Counted from the stretch's first letter, positions 1-8,576 are shown. The stretch: 36,337 bases of DNA from Iodobacter sp. (GCF_025352645.1 NZ_JANXSO010000002.1:1-36337), one strand, 5' to 3'. The notes: generated from the sequence alone by a model not told the origin. Program-made: numbers and translations.

Positions 1-276
<276 letters not shown>

Positions 277-310
277 TTAGATTTGTCTATTCTGCGTGCT
301 TTTGCACGCA

Positions 311-802
311 TCAAATTTTTAAAATACGCTCGCCGCGACCGATGCCAGAGGCGCCGGTGCGTACGGTTTCCAGAATGGCGGCTGGATCAAGTGCCTTGAT
401 AAAAGCATCCAGCTTTTCGCCTGTTCCGGTCAGCTCTACGGTATAGGCTTTTTCGGTAACATCGATAATGCGGCCACGGAAAATATCCGCCATCCGCTTC
501 ATTTCGTCCCTTTCCTTGCCGGTAGCTCGCACTTTTATCAACATCAGTTCACGTTCGATGTGATCGGCCTCGTTCAGGTCGATCACTTTCACCACTTCTA
601 CCAGCTTGTTGAGCTGTTTGGTGATTTGTTCGATAACGTCTTCAGAGCCATGGGTGACGATGGTCATCCGGCTCATCGTGGTGTCTTCAGTGGTTTGCAC
701 TGTTAACGAGTCGATGTTGTAGCCACGTGCTGAAAACAAACCGGTGACACGGGATAGTGCACCCGCTTCGTTTTCTATCAGTACTGAAAGTATATGTCGC
801 AT
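311..802 (-). CDS. ilvH: Acetolactate synthase small (regulatory) subunit
   Basis: This is the regulatory subunit of acetohydroxyacid synthase; it stimulates the catalytic subunit and confers feedback inhibition by valine. The product is 163 residues when started at MRHILSVLIENEAGALSRV, the usual family start; an in-frame ATG four codons upstream (814) is possible but less family-like. The N-terminal ACT domain (about residues 1-75) carries the ENEAGALSRVTGLFSARGYNI motif that forms the effector site. The C-terminal half matches the ALS_ss_C domain. It begins 21 bp after the ilvI stop and precedes ilvC, so it is probably co-transcribed with both. Confidence 0.96.
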   Translation of the reverse strand: MRHILSVLIENEAGALSRVTGLFSARGYNIDSLTVQTTEDTTMSRMTIVTHGSEDVIEQITKQLNKLVEVVKVIDLNEADHIERELMLIKVRATGKERDEMKRMADIFRGRIIDVTEKAYTVELTGTGEKLDAFIKALDPAAILETVRTGASGIGRGERILKI

Positions 803-823
803 TTCCATCTCCATAGAGCGCTC

Positions 824-2590
824 TCAGCACAGATTGCCGTAATCACGGTTGTTTTCAAATGGCACCAGCTGCATATCACTCATATGCGGTGGTAGATCCA
901 TCTGGCTCAGGCCTTTCCCGTTCTGAATCATAGGGAAAACGTTGACTTCACGGTCAGTAATAAAGTCCATAAACACGAGGCGATCTTTCAGCTTATCGCT
1001 AAAGGCTTCGCGCAGGGCAGGCTCTACATCTGACGGCTTTTCAATCTTCATACCTACATGGCCATAGGCTTCGGCCAGTTTTACAAAATCAGGCAGCGCA
1101 TCCATGTAGGATTCGGAATAGCGATTGCCGTAAAAAAACTGCTGCCACTGACGAACCATGCCCAGATAGCGGTTGTTCAGATTAATAATCTTGGTCGGAA
1201 TATGGTATTGCTTACAGGTTGAAAGCTCTTGGATGTTCATTTGGATCGAGCCTTCGCCGGTGATACAAGCAACGATGGCATCTGGATTAGCCAGCTGAGC
1301 GCCCATTGCTGCAGGCAGGCCAAAGCCCATTGTGCCTAGGCCACCCGAGTTAATCCACTGACGTGGGCGCTTAAATGGATAGTATTGCGCGGCAAACATT
1401 TGATGCTGGCCTACGTCCGAAGTAATGATGGCGTCACCACCAGTGACTTCCCATAGCTTTTGTACTACAAATTGCGGCTTGATGACTAGATCAGATTGCT
1501 CGTACCAAAGGCTTTGCGGTTTGCGCCATTCTTCGATCTGCTTCCACCAAGCGGCCAAAGCATCGGGCTGAGGCTTGATGCCGGTTTCTTTCAGAATGGC
1601 AATCAGATCGATCAAGACATGTTTTACATCGCCAACGATAGGTACATCCACTTTTACGCGCTTGGCGATCGATGACGGGTCGATGTCGATATGCACAATC
1701 TTTTTGGCTTGCGATAAAAAGTGTTCAGGGGACGAAATAACGCGGTCGTCAAAACGCGCGCCAATCGCAATGATCACATCGCTGTACTGCATGGCCATAT
1801 TGGCTTCGTAAGTGCCGTGCATACCCAGCATGCCCACAAAGTGCGGGTCTGTGCCATCCAGCGCACCCAAGCCCATCAGGGTATTAGTGCAAGGCAAATT
1901 GAGTAGCTTAACTAGCTCAGTTACCTCGGCGCTGGCGTTGCTTAAGATGGCTCCGCCGCCCACATACAGAAACGGGCGTTTGGCTTCACCCAGTAACTGT
2001 GCCGCTTTCTTAATCTGGCCAGGATGCCCTTTGGTAGGCGGGCTATAGCTGCGAATCGCTACTGATGCTGGGTAGTTAAACTCAGTTTTGTTGGCCGCAA
2101 TATCCTTAGGCACATCGATAACCACGGGGCCTGGGCGGCCAGTGGTGGCAAGGTGAAAGGCTTTTTTAATAGTGGGGGCCAGATCACGAATGTCTTTTAC
2201 CAAGAAATTGTGTTTTACGATTGGGCGTGAGCAGCCAACCATATCTACTTCTTGGAAAGCATCTAGGCCAATGGCATCGGTTGCCACTTGGCCGGAAAAC
2301 ACCACCATAGGAATCGAATCCATATAGGCGGTGGCAATCCCAGTAATGGCATTGGTGGCACCAGGGCCGGATGTAACCAGCGCTACGCCCACTTTTTTGC
2401 TAGAGCGGGAGTAAGCGTCGGCAGCATGCACAGCCGCCTGCTCATGCCGCACCAGCACATGCTTAAAATAATCTTGCTTAAAAATAGCATCGTAAATAGA
2501 TAAAACAGCGCCGCCAGGGTAGCCGAAAATGAATTCGACGCCTTCTTCCTGTAAGCAGCGCGTGATGATCTCTGCGCCCGAAATTTCCAT
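824..2590 (-). CDS. ilvI: Acetolactate synthase large (catalytic) subunit
   Basis: This ThDP-, FAD- and Mg2+-dependent enzyme condenses pyruvate with pyruvate or 2-ketobutyrate, the first common step of branched-chain amino acid synthesis. At 588 residues it has the normal family length. The N-terminal ThDP-binding domain has GYPGGAVLSIYDA and the cofactor glutamate in RHEQAAVHAADAY. A central domain follows, then a C-terminal ThDP domain with the metal motif GEGSIQMNIQEL ending in NLNNRYLGM. GEG in place of the textbook GDG is, as I recall, common in betaproteobacterial IlvI. The start is ATG at 2588-2590, preceded by AGGGA. It is the first gene of the operon, downstream of a leader of about 200 nt (see the leader features). 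The symbol ilvB is also used for this family. Confidence 0.96.
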   Translation of the reverse strand: MEISGAEIITRCLQEEGVEFIFGYPGGAVLSIYDAIFKQDYFKHVLVRHEQAAVHAADAYSRSSKKVGVALVTSGPGATNAITGIATAYMDSIPMVVFSGQVATDAIGLDAFQEVDMVGCSRPIVKHNFLVKDIRDLAPTIKKAFHLATTGRPGPVVIDVPKDIAANKTEFNYPASVAIRSYSPPTKGHPGQIKKAAQLLGEAKRPFLYVGGGAILSNASAEVTELVKLLNLPCTNTLMGLGALDGTDPHFVGMLGMHGTYEANMAMQYSDVIIAIGARFDDRVISSPEHFLSQAKKIVHIDIDPSSIAKRVKVDVPIVGDVKHVLIDLIAILKETGIKPQPDALAAWWKQIEEWRKPQSLWYEQSDLVIKPQFVVQKLWEVTGGDAIITSDVGQHQMFAAQYYPFKRPRQWINSGGLGTMGFGLPAAMGAQLANPDAIVACITGEGSIQMNIQELSTCKQYHIPTKIINLNNRYLGMVRQWQQFFYGNRYSESYMDALPDFVKLAEAYGHVGMKIEKPSDVEPALREAFSDKLKDRLVFMDFITDREVNVFPMIQNGKGLSQMDLPPHMSDMQLVPFENNRDYGNLC

Positions 2591-2670
2591 GGGTATTCCC
2601 TAGGTCAGAACGATAGGTAAACAGCTGGGGCCAAATTGGCTTCGCCCAACTATTTGCAAATGATTTACCG

Positions 2671-2740
2671 GGTCTTCCGCCGTTTCAAACAGGTTTGTGA
2701 CCTGTATTTGACGACCAGTGTGTGTTCGCTGGCGGAGACC
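2671..2740 (-). ncRNA. Candidate structured RNA leader upstream of ilvI
   Basis: Read on the minus strand, this piece of the ilvI 5' leader folds by eye into a closed structure. An outer stem joins GGTCTCCGCC (complement of 2731-2740) to GGCGGAAGACC (complement of 2671-2681) with one bulged base. Inside is a perfect 6-bp hairpin, ACAGGT / ACCTGT (2700-2705 with 2689-2694, 5-nt loop), extended by CAAA/TTTG pairing. A small CCAG/CTGG hairpin (2715-2718 with 2729-2732) competes with the outer stem. There is no obvious run of branched-chain codons in a leader peptide, so classical attenuation is not evident. A betaproteobacterial candidate RNA called the ilvH motif has been described from comparative genomics; whether this is a member is my guess. 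Confidence 0.5.
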
Positions 2741-2801
2741 TTTCGGCGCAGGCTAACTATGTAGAGTGCCGCCTGCATTCTTGGCTGGATATTGCACTAG
2801 A

Positions 2802-2830
2802 AAGTTACCGCACTGCGGTATAAATGGCAA
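2802..2830 (-). promoter_or_regulatory. Candidate sigma-70 promoter of the ilv operon with overlapping palindrome
   Basis: On the minus strand a -35-like TTGCCA (complement of 2825-2830) and a -10-like TAACTT (complement of 2802-2807) are separated by exactly 17 bp. A perfect 7-bp inverted repeat, TACCGCA-C-TGCGGTA on the plus strand (2806-2820), fills most of the spacer and touches the -10. This would place the transcription start about 205 nt before ilvI, with the structured leader inside the transcript. The palindrome is in the right place to be an operator; the protein that would bind it is unknown. The hexamers are only moderate matches. Confidence 0.4.
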
Positions 2831-3069
2831 GTTCTTCTGGTTATTAACTTATTGACTTTGTTAATATCGCAGTCTTGTGTTTCTGTGCTTTTATAACTGC
2901 GATTAAGCAGCGTTTTATTGTTTTATTCCCGCCGTAAGATTCTTTGTAAATTTTATTTATAGTACAAAAGTTAAACATTGTTTTGGTGTAAGTTTGTGAT
3001 GTTTTTAATACATGTTTAGGGGCTGGGGCTTAGCCGCACTTGGCTGATATTTATTAACAAGGATAGTGT

Positions 3070-3600
3070 GTGAAGATAAAGACTGGGCCAGCAGGCTGGT
3101 GGCGACGGATGTTTGCTTTTTTATACGAGTTGCTGCTACTGATTGCCGTGGTATTGCTTGCTGAAGGCTTGTTCCAAGGCGTGTTTCAGCTAATCACTAA
3201 GCTGCCGGTTACTGCAATGAGCGATGATTTAATTGTGCGTGCGCTTAATTTTGTGTGGATTATGGGCATCGCGTTTACCTACTTTTCGTGGTGCTGGCGT
3301 GGCGGGCAAACCCTAGCAATGCGAACTTGGCGAATTTGCTTGGTTAAGGCGGATGGCAAGCCTTTAGGTTGGCGTGAAGTAGCATTGCGCTTTGCCGTGG
3401 TTGCCGTGTGTATGTTGCCTTGTGCGCCATTTTGGATTTTGGCTAGGCATCATGCCGATTTACGCATTGTGGCATGGCTGCTCACCGCTTTATTCTTCCT
3501 GCCCTTTCTTTGGGCATTATTCGATCGTGAACGCCGATTCTTGCACGATAGATTGGCAGGCACGCAACTATTAATTGCCCCGCCTCGGTCAGATGTATAG
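3070..3600 (+). CDS. RDD-family integral membrane protein
   Basis: A 176-residue membrane protein with an RDD-like domain. The N-terminal AGWWRRMFAFLYELLLL matches the first conserved arginine/aspartate region, with E in place of D before the first helix. Hydrophobic segments lie at about 14-35, 60-75 and 105-150. The C-terminal FDRERRFLHDRLAGTQLL is the typical RDD ending (HD-RLAGT). The start is GTG with an AAGGA ribosome site at 3059-3063. The family's function is generally unknown; some members have been proposed as ion exchangers or membrane accessory proteins. It is divergent from the ilv operon and convergent with lnt, so it is probably a single-gene unit. Confidence 0.85.
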   Translation: MKIKTGPAGWWRRMFAFLYELLLLIAVVLLAEGLFQGVFQLITKLPVTAMSDDLIVRALNFVWIMGIAFTYFSWCWRGGQTLAMRTWRICLVKADGKPLGWREVALRFAVVAVCMLPCAPFWILARHHADLRIVAWLLTALFFLPFLWALFDRERRFLHDRLAGTQLLIAPPRSDV

Positions 3601-3628
3601 AGCTGAAAGTCTAATTTCTTGTAGAGTG

Positions 3629-3650
3629 GGCAAAGGTGTTTTACCTTGCC
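3629..3650. terminator. Weak stem-loop between convergent RDD gene and lnt
   Basis: GGCAAAGGT and ACCTTGCC form an 8-bp stem with one bulged A and a TTTT-containing loop, placed between the two convergent stop codons. There is no good U-run on either strand, so terminator function is only possible. Confidence 0.25.
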
Positions 3651-3660
3651 TACCTCATGT

Positions 3661-5145
3661 TTATTTGTCGCTACGTCTTTTCCACCATCCCAGCCCAAGC
3701 AATACTGCGCACAAAGCCATCAGCAGCGGCGCATCGCCGAACCAAGCGTAGGGCGGCATGCCGCTACGGTTTTGAGCGGTGCCTTCCAAAATACCTGCAA
3801 CTCGTTCTGGTAATACCGCTTTAAATCGGCCTTTTTCATCAATGATGGCCGTTACGCCGGTATTGGTAGAGCGCAGCATATAGCGGCCGGTTTCTAAGGC
3901 GCGGGTTTGGCTCATTTGTGTCTGCTGTGCTGCTGCCCAAGAGCCATCAAACCATGCCAGATTAGATAGATTAACCAGCATGGTGGCTTCAGGCAGAGCA
4001 TTGATAATTTCTCGGCCAAACACGTCTTCGTAGCAAATATTGGCGGCAATCTGGCCGGATGCCAGCGCAAACGGTGCTTGTTTTACCGCGCCACGGCTAA
4101 AGCCCGATAGCGGCATATCCATAAAGCTGTAAATCCAATTAAACAGCCACGGTAGCGGAATAAACTCGCCAAAAGGTACCAGATGCTGCTTTTTGTAAAG
4201 AGGGAGCTTAGGATCGGACATTACGGTGACGGCGTTGTAATACTCTGCTTCGTGTGTACCTAAAATGGGGACGCCGAGGATTAAATCGGCTTTGCGCGGG
4301 GCAACAGCATCACGCAGCATCTGTGGATACCAATCAGGTACATCGCTGATAAATGAGGGGATGGCTGTTTCTGGTAAAATTACTAACTGCCCACGTGCCT
4401 TGCTGGTGAGTTCTAGATAAGTTTTTAGGCTGTCTAGATAAAAGGCATTATCCCATTTAATATTTTGCGCAATATTGCCCTGCACCAAGCTGACCCTAAC
4501 CGGCGCGCCTACCTTAGTTGTCCACTCAATCTGATTTAAACCCCAGCCCGCTCCCCATATACTGGCAACGATGCCCCAGCCCGCCAACCACTTAGGTTTG
4601 CTAACAATGATAGCCACGCTCAAGCAGAGCAGCCAGCCGATCAAATAAACGCCACCGATGGGGGCAAAGCCCGCGAGTGGTGTCATTGGGCTTTGTGAAT
4701 AGCCTACACTGGCCCAAGGAAAACCCGTAAAAAGCCAGCCACGCAGCCATTCGGTCAGAATAAATACGCTGGGCAGCAGTAATATCCGCAGCGCTGCTGG
4801 GCAGGGCAGCTTCAGCGTTAGCCAGCCAGCTAAAGCAGGAAACAGCGCCATATACGCCGCCAGCACTAAAATTCCCCCAGCAGCCATCGCTGCAGGCATG
4901 CCGCCAAAGGTATTTAGGCTGATAAATATCCAGTGGATATTGGCAAGGAAAAAGCCAAGGCCAAAGCTAAACCCGCGCCCAGCGGCTATTTGGGGCGTTG
5001 TGGATTGTTGTATGGCAAAGGTCAGTGCTGCGAGGGATAGCCACATCAGCGGGAATAAATACAGCGGTGCAAAAGAAAATACGCTGACCGCGCCAAACAG
5101 GGCCAGCAGGAAGTGCACGAGCAGGGGTTTAAATCTAGAAATCAT
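3661..5145 (-). CDS. lnt: Apolipoprotein N-acyltransferase
   Basis: Lnt transfers the third acyl chain to the N-terminal cysteine of outer-membrane lipoproteins at the periplasmic face of the inner membrane. The product has 494 residues, normal for the family. The N-terminal half is hydrophobic with about six membrane segments (residues about 8-200), including the WLRGWLFTGFPW stretch typical of Lnt. The C-terminal half is a nitrilase-like domain with all three catalytic residues visible: Glu259 (ILPETAIPSF), Lys319 (YKKQHLVPFGE) and Cys371 (NICYEDVFG). It is the last gene of the miaB-phoH-ybeY-corC-lnt series and is separated from corC by a small palindromic repeat. Confidence 0.96.
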   Translation of the reverse strand: MISRFKPLLVHFLLALFGAVSVFSFAPLYLFPLMWLSLAALTFAIQQSTTPQIAAGRGFSFGLGFFLANIHWIFISLNTFGGMPAAMAAGGILVLAAYMALFPALAGWLTLKLPCPAALRILLLPSVFILTEWLRGWLFTGFPWASVGYSQSPMTPLAGFAPIGGVYLIGWLLCLSVAIIVSKPKWLAGWGIVASIWGAGWGLNQIEWTTKVGAPVRVSLVQGNIAQNIKWDNAFYLDSLKTYLELTSKARGQLVILPETAIPSFISDVPDWYPQMLRDAVAPRKADLILGVPILGTHEAEYYNAVTVMSDPKLPLYKKQHLVPFGEFIPLPWLFNWIYSFMDMPLSGFSRGAVKQAPFALASGQIAANICYEDVFGREIINALPEATMLVNLSNLAWFDGSWAAAQQTQMSQTRALETGRYMLRSTNTGVTAIIDEKGRFKAVLPERVAGILEGTAQNRSGMPPYAWFGDAPLLMALCAVLLGLGWWKRRSDK

Positions 5146-5184
5146 TAACCACGGCCCATGACCGCTCCTGTGTGAGGTGTTGAT

Positions 5185-5362
5185 AAACCCAAGTCTTGAA
5201 CCACGTTGACCACAGATAATGGGTTTTCACAGAGAAAAAACGGGTAAATAGAGGGAAATGAGAGCGAATTGTTGCTATTGCCATCATGTCTTTCACCCCT
5301 AGTATTTTCTCTGTGGCCCTCTGTGTTCTCCTTTTTTTCCGTGGTGCAGGACCTGGGTTTTT
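5185..5362. repeat. Small palindromic intergenic repeat, family A (copy 1)
   Basis: The ends are inverted copies of a shared sequence: AAACCCAAGTCTTGAACCAC on the left (from 5185) and, on the opposite strand, AAACCCAGGTCCTGCACCAC on the right (ending about 5362). Inner parts are variants of CACAGAG, ACACAGAG and GGAGAACACAG. The element has no coding capacity. The same sequence family recurs at 9579-9718 and, as a half copy, at 16925-16949. It fills almost the whole corC-lnt gap. Confidence 0.7.
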
Positions 5363-5373
5363 ATTTGAAATGG

Positions 5374-6240
5374 CTACGTTTCTGTTGCTGTATCGGCTAG
5401 TTTTTCTATCAGTACCGAATAAATCCGGCGGCTGTCGGCACGCAGGATTTGGAAGCGGTAACCCTCAAATGCCACGATTTCACCGCGCTTGGGCAGGTGG
5501 CCAAAGTGCTGGGTAATCAGGCCGGCTACCGTATCAAACTCTTGATCAGAAAACTTGGAGCCTAAGGCTTCATTTAAGTCATCGATCTCGGTAATGCCCT
5601 TCACCCGCCAGTGCCCACGCCGATCAGGAATAATATTATCTTCGGCTTCGTCGTAATCGAATTCGTCTTCGATATCGCCAACAATTTGCTCCATCACATC
5701 TTCAATGGTTACTAGCCCCGCCACGCCGCCGTATTCATCCACCACAATCGCCATATGGTTGCGATTATTACGGAAGTCTTTAAGCAGCACATTCAGGCGT
5801 TTAGATTCGGGGATATACACCGCTGGGCGCAGCATATCGCGCACGTCAAATTCCTCATCGCTGGCGTAATAACGCAGCAAGTCTTTAGCCAGCAACACGC
5901 CTAAGACCTTGTCTTTGCTGCCATCCACCACAGGAAAGCGCGAGTGAGCGGTTTCAATCACATAGGGAATAAATTTGGCGGGGGCATCATTGATATCGAT
6001 GATGTCCATTTGGCTGCGCGGCACCATCACATCGCGCACCTGCATATCGCCGACATTTAACACACCTTCGATCATGCCCAGCGCATCGGCATCGAGCAGT
6101 TGGCGTTCAAATGCTGAGTGGAGAATTTCTACGAGCTGACCACGATCTTCTGGCTCTCGTAATAAGAAGTGGGTCAAACGTTCAAGCCATGATGACTTGG
6201 GGGTGTTCGTTTTCGGTGATACCGAGGGGTAATCATCCAT
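5374..6240 (-). CDS. corC: CorC/HlyC-type CBS-domain protein
   Basis: CorC-family proteins lack the membrane DUF21 domain and carry two CBS domains plus a C-terminal CorC_HlyC domain; they are linked to Mg2+/Co2+ homeostasis. The chosen 288-residue form begins MDDYPSVSPKTN and aligns end to end with E. coli CorC as I recall it. The first CBS region includes VRDVMVPRSQMDII, followed by AHSRFPVVD. The second contains HMAIVVDEYGGVAGLVTIEDV and the acidic VGDIEDEFD. A C-terminal domain includes DTVAGLITQHFGHLPKRGE. An in-frame ATG at 6357, only 26 bp after ybeY and preceded by GGGGG, would add 39 residues without family support. The choice of start is therefore open. Confidence 0.9.
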   Translation of the reverse strand: MDDYPSVSPKTNTPKSSWLERLTHFLLREPEDRGQLVEILHSAFERQLLDADALGMIEGVLNVGDMQVRDVMVPRSQMDIIDINDAPAKFIPYVIETAHSRFPVVDGSKDKVLGVLLAKDLLRYYASDEEFDVRDMLRPAVYIPESKRLNVLLKDFRNNRNHMAIVVDEYGGVAGLVTIEDVMEQIVGDIEDEFDYDEAEDNIIPDRRGHWRVKGITEIDDLNEALGSKFSDQEFDTVAGLITQHFGHLPKRGEIVAFEGYRFQILRADSRRIYSVLIEKLADTATET

Positions 6241-6383
6241 TATGGCGTAAAGATCCAATGATAAAGAAGAACGAATGATACCGGAAGATCGTGCTTTTTG
6301 GGTTACAGCGGCATTGGTGATAGTGGGGATGATGGAGTTTTGGTGAATTGGCAACATCAGCCCCCATACAAATTAGGCGAATG

Positions 6384-6854
6384 TTATTTTTCTGCCGCGT
6401 AAGGATCGCTAATGCCTAGTGTTGCCAGTAGCTTGGTTTCAAGCGTTTCCATGGCTTCTGCCTCATCTTCTTCAAGGTGATCATAGCCCTGCAAATGCAG
6501 TACGCCATGAATGGTGAGATGGGCGTAGTGGTCAATCAGACTGATATTTTGTTCCAGTGCTTCTTTCTCTACTACCTGCGCACAGAACACGATATCGCCC
6601 ATCAGAGGCAACCCTGGAACATCGGGCATGTCTTCATCAAAAGTAAAAGTGAGCACATTGGTGGCGTAATCTTTGCCGCGGTAATCGCGGTTCAACTGCT
6701 GGCCTTCCTCGGTATCCACAATTCTGAAGGTGATTTCTGCCGTGGCAATCTCAGGTAGGAGCGCGGCCTCCGCCCAGATTTGAAACTGTGCCGTGCTGGG
6801 TAGGCCGGTGGCGGTGCTTTCTATTTGATGGCAGATTTCTAAACGTTGCTTCAT
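6384..6854 (-). CDS. ybeY: Endoribonuclease YbeY (rRNA maturation factor)
   Basis: YbeY is a zinc-dependent single-strand endoribonuclease needed for 16S rRNA 3'-end maturation and ribosome quality control. The 156-residue product has the family metal motif HGVLHLQGYDH, with ligands His116, His120 and His126, and the conserved basic/loop region NRDYRGKDYATNVLTF containing Arg59. The gene lies just upstream of corC on the same strand, the usual arrangement. Its normal partner phoH is not immediately adjacent here; a secreted-protein gene and repeats intervene. Confidence 0.95.
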   Translation of the reverse strand: MKQRLEICHQIESTATGLPSTAQFQIWAEAALLPEIATAEITFRIVDTEEGQQLNRDYRGKDYATNVLTFTFDEDMPDVPGLPLMGDIVFCAQVVEKEALEQNISLIDHYAHLTIHGVLHLQGYDHLEEDEAEAMETLETKLLATLGISDPYAAEK

Positions 6855-6976
6855 AAGTGATCTTTGTAAATGTTGTCGCTTAAAAATTTGGCGATACTGG
6901 TTTGATGTGGATTGCAGTACAACTACGTAAATTGGCTGATCGCTGATGCCAGCGACTTTAGATCAGCCCGTGTGAA

Positions 6977-7783
6977 TTAACGCTCGGCACAACTGATGTA
7001 CAACGCTTCTGGCCCCTTGCCTGCAAAACCTTCCGTCGATAACTCACCATTTGTGCGTAAGCGTGCCACGCCAGCATTTTTTTGCTGTTTGGATTTTTTA
7101 ACCGCGGCGGTTAATGCCGCCTTGTCTGCGTCTACCAGCATGGCCAGAAAAGGCACTTCACTTTCAAACAAGATCGCGGATTGTACAGGCAAGCCCTGGA
7201 AGGTGTAGCCCGCTGCTACTTTTAGCTCTGTGCCAAAAACCTGATTTAGCGGCACATTGGCCATCTTTGCTAGCCAATTGGGAATCCCTGCGTTATTAAA
7301 CTCCATATTTTGGCAATTGAACGTTTTTGCCAGTTTGGGATTCACGGTTGGTTTGCTGCTGGCCGCAGGCTTGGATGCAGCGCTGGTGCCGCCAAACTGA
7401 TAGAGACCATTGAACATTACATCACCCCAATTGCTAGAACAACCATCAACTTGCATCAATAAGCCATCTTTGGCCGGGGTCAGAAGCATCTGACAGTTAC
7501 CTTCATTGAAAAGCCAGCCTTCACCCACTGCTTTGAGTTTGCCTTCGCCTGAACCTGAACGGTTGCTGGTTCCGGCTGATTTGCCCGCAACTTCCAGTGA
7601 AAACTGGCCATTTTCTGAAATGACTAAGGTGCGCTCAAACAGTTTGTTATTGGCATTGTACTGGCCTGTTTTAGGCAGTGACTGGTTGTCGGCCCAGGCA
7701 GGCAAACTCAGTGCCAAGCTGGCAAAAAGGGTGAGTGAAAGTTGGCGGGGGCTAGCATGCTGGTGCTGGTGGGGCGTTTGCAT
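6977..7783 (-). CDS. Secreted protein of unknown function
   Basis: I do not recognise this 268-residue protein. After a short polar, His-rich N-terminus (MQTPHQHQHASPRQ) comes a hydrophobic stretch ending LSLPAWA, a good type I signal peptide with cleavage near residue 31. The mature protein is rich in Gly, Ser, Lys and Asn, with a proposed first domain (about 35-130, beta-rich, including the cysteine pair NCQMLL / DGCSSNW), a Ser/Ala/Pro/Lys linker (about 133-150) and a second domain (about 150-268) with cysteines in FNCQNMEF and YISCAER. The start ATG follows a GGAG site. It lies between ybeY and phoH on the same strand, an unusual place for a periplasmic protein. A periplasmic or surface role is inferred from the signal only. 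Confidence 0.75.
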   Translation of the reverse strand: MQTPHQHQHASPRQLSLTLFASLALSLPAWADNQSLPKTGQYNANNKLFERTLVISENGQFSLEVAGKSAGTSNRSGSGEGKLKAVGEGWLFNEGNCQMLLTPAKDGLLMQVDGCSSNWGDVMFNGLYQFGGTSAASKPAASSKPTVNPKLAKTFNCQNMEFNNAGIPNWLAKMANVPLNQVFGTELKVAAGYTFQGLPVQSAILFESEVPFLAMLVDADKAALTAAVKKSKQQKNAGVARLRTNGELSTEGFAGKGPEALYISCAER

Positions 7784-8100
7784 TAGAAATATTCTCCAAA
7801 GTTAGGCTTTAGTTTAAATATTCTTGAGCGCGCAATGATTTTAACTCAAGCAGATTCCGAGAAAACGGTGTTTCGCTATGGATCAAAGTTTACAAGGTCA
7901 GGGAAAGTTGATATTGCCTTGATCGAATTGTATACAACTCACAAACTGACAGGCAGCTTCAGCCTTCTGTATTTAACCGAAAATCACCCCGTCATATTAT
8001 TTGCTGCGCTTGGTATCATGCAAATTGTTGTAATTTCTGCTTAATTTCCGCTATTTCACCCAAATAACGCGTCATAAGGGAGGGCTGACGCTTTATCGTG

Positions 8101-8373
8101 CCTAGGGTCTGTTGACGTTTCATTCACAATTGCGCTGAGCCGGAAAATGGCTAGGCACAAGGCATGCGACGAGGGCAATAACGGGTTATTGTCGAGGAGC
8201 ATAACGCAGTGAATGGCCATTTTCCGGCTCAGCCCTTCGGGTTTGACCCATTTTTGGGGCTGCACAGCGTTAAAAATCGCTAATGGTACTCGTACCATGT
8301 CGCAATTTTTGCCTTGTTCAGCCCCAAAAATGGGCCAAACGCAGCCGTGAATGAAACGTCAACAGACCCTAGG
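8101..8373. mobile_element. MITE-like element with perfect 27-bp terminal inverted repeats
   Basis: The left end begins CCTAGGGTCTGTTGACGTTT (8101-8127); the right end (8347-8373) is its exact reverse complement over 27 bp. Two long internal hairpins are visible: GCTGAGCCGGAAAATGGC at 8134-8151 pairs perfectly with 8216-8233, and CCCATTTTTGGGGCTG at 8247-8262 pairs perfectly with 8319-8334, extended by GTTTG/CAAAC at 8241-8245 and 8336-8340. A smaller ATGGTA/TACCAT hairpin (8283-8298) sits inside the second. No transposase is encoded. CTAG at both outer ends may be part of the repeat or a target duplication. This is a non-autonomous, transposable-looking element; the parent transposase is not in the window. 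Confidence 0.8.
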
Positions 8374-8393
8374 TGTTTGTAGGCATTGAATTA

Positions 8394-8455
8394 TCTGAGG
8401 CTGGGCGAAACCCGAGTACTTATTTAACATCGCTCGTGGGTTGCACCTCATAGGC
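8394..8455. repeat. Degenerate copy of hairpin repeat family B
   Basis: The sequence CTGGGCGAAACCCGAG ... CTCGTGGGTTGCACCTCA resembles the GTAGGGCGGGT... hairpin elements at 11989-12047 and 16808-16867, but with many mismatches. It lies about 20 bp from the right end of the MITE-like element. The rest of the 7784-8576 gap holds no gene I can support. Confidence 0.5.
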
Positions 8456-8576
8456 GATAAGCAAAAAATAATAATATGAATCAGTTGGTTAATTCTTAAT
8501 TTGATTATGCTTCTTGCTTGTTTTTGTCGTTTACCTGTGATGATCGATAAGGAATATAAGCTGTAGGGGAGCAGCT

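Noticed and set aside
2591-2820. Classical leader-peptide attenuator for ilv
   Set aside because: No short open frame rich in Leu/Val/Ile codons followed by a U-tailed terminator was found on the minus strand.
7835-8044. 69-codon plus-strand open frame in the gap after the secreted-protein gene
   Set aside because: Short, no convincing ribosome site, no recognisable domain; likely chance.
8056-8298. 80-codon minus-strand open frame
   Set aside because: It lies largely inside the MITE-like element and encodes its palindromes; no ribosome site or family likeness.
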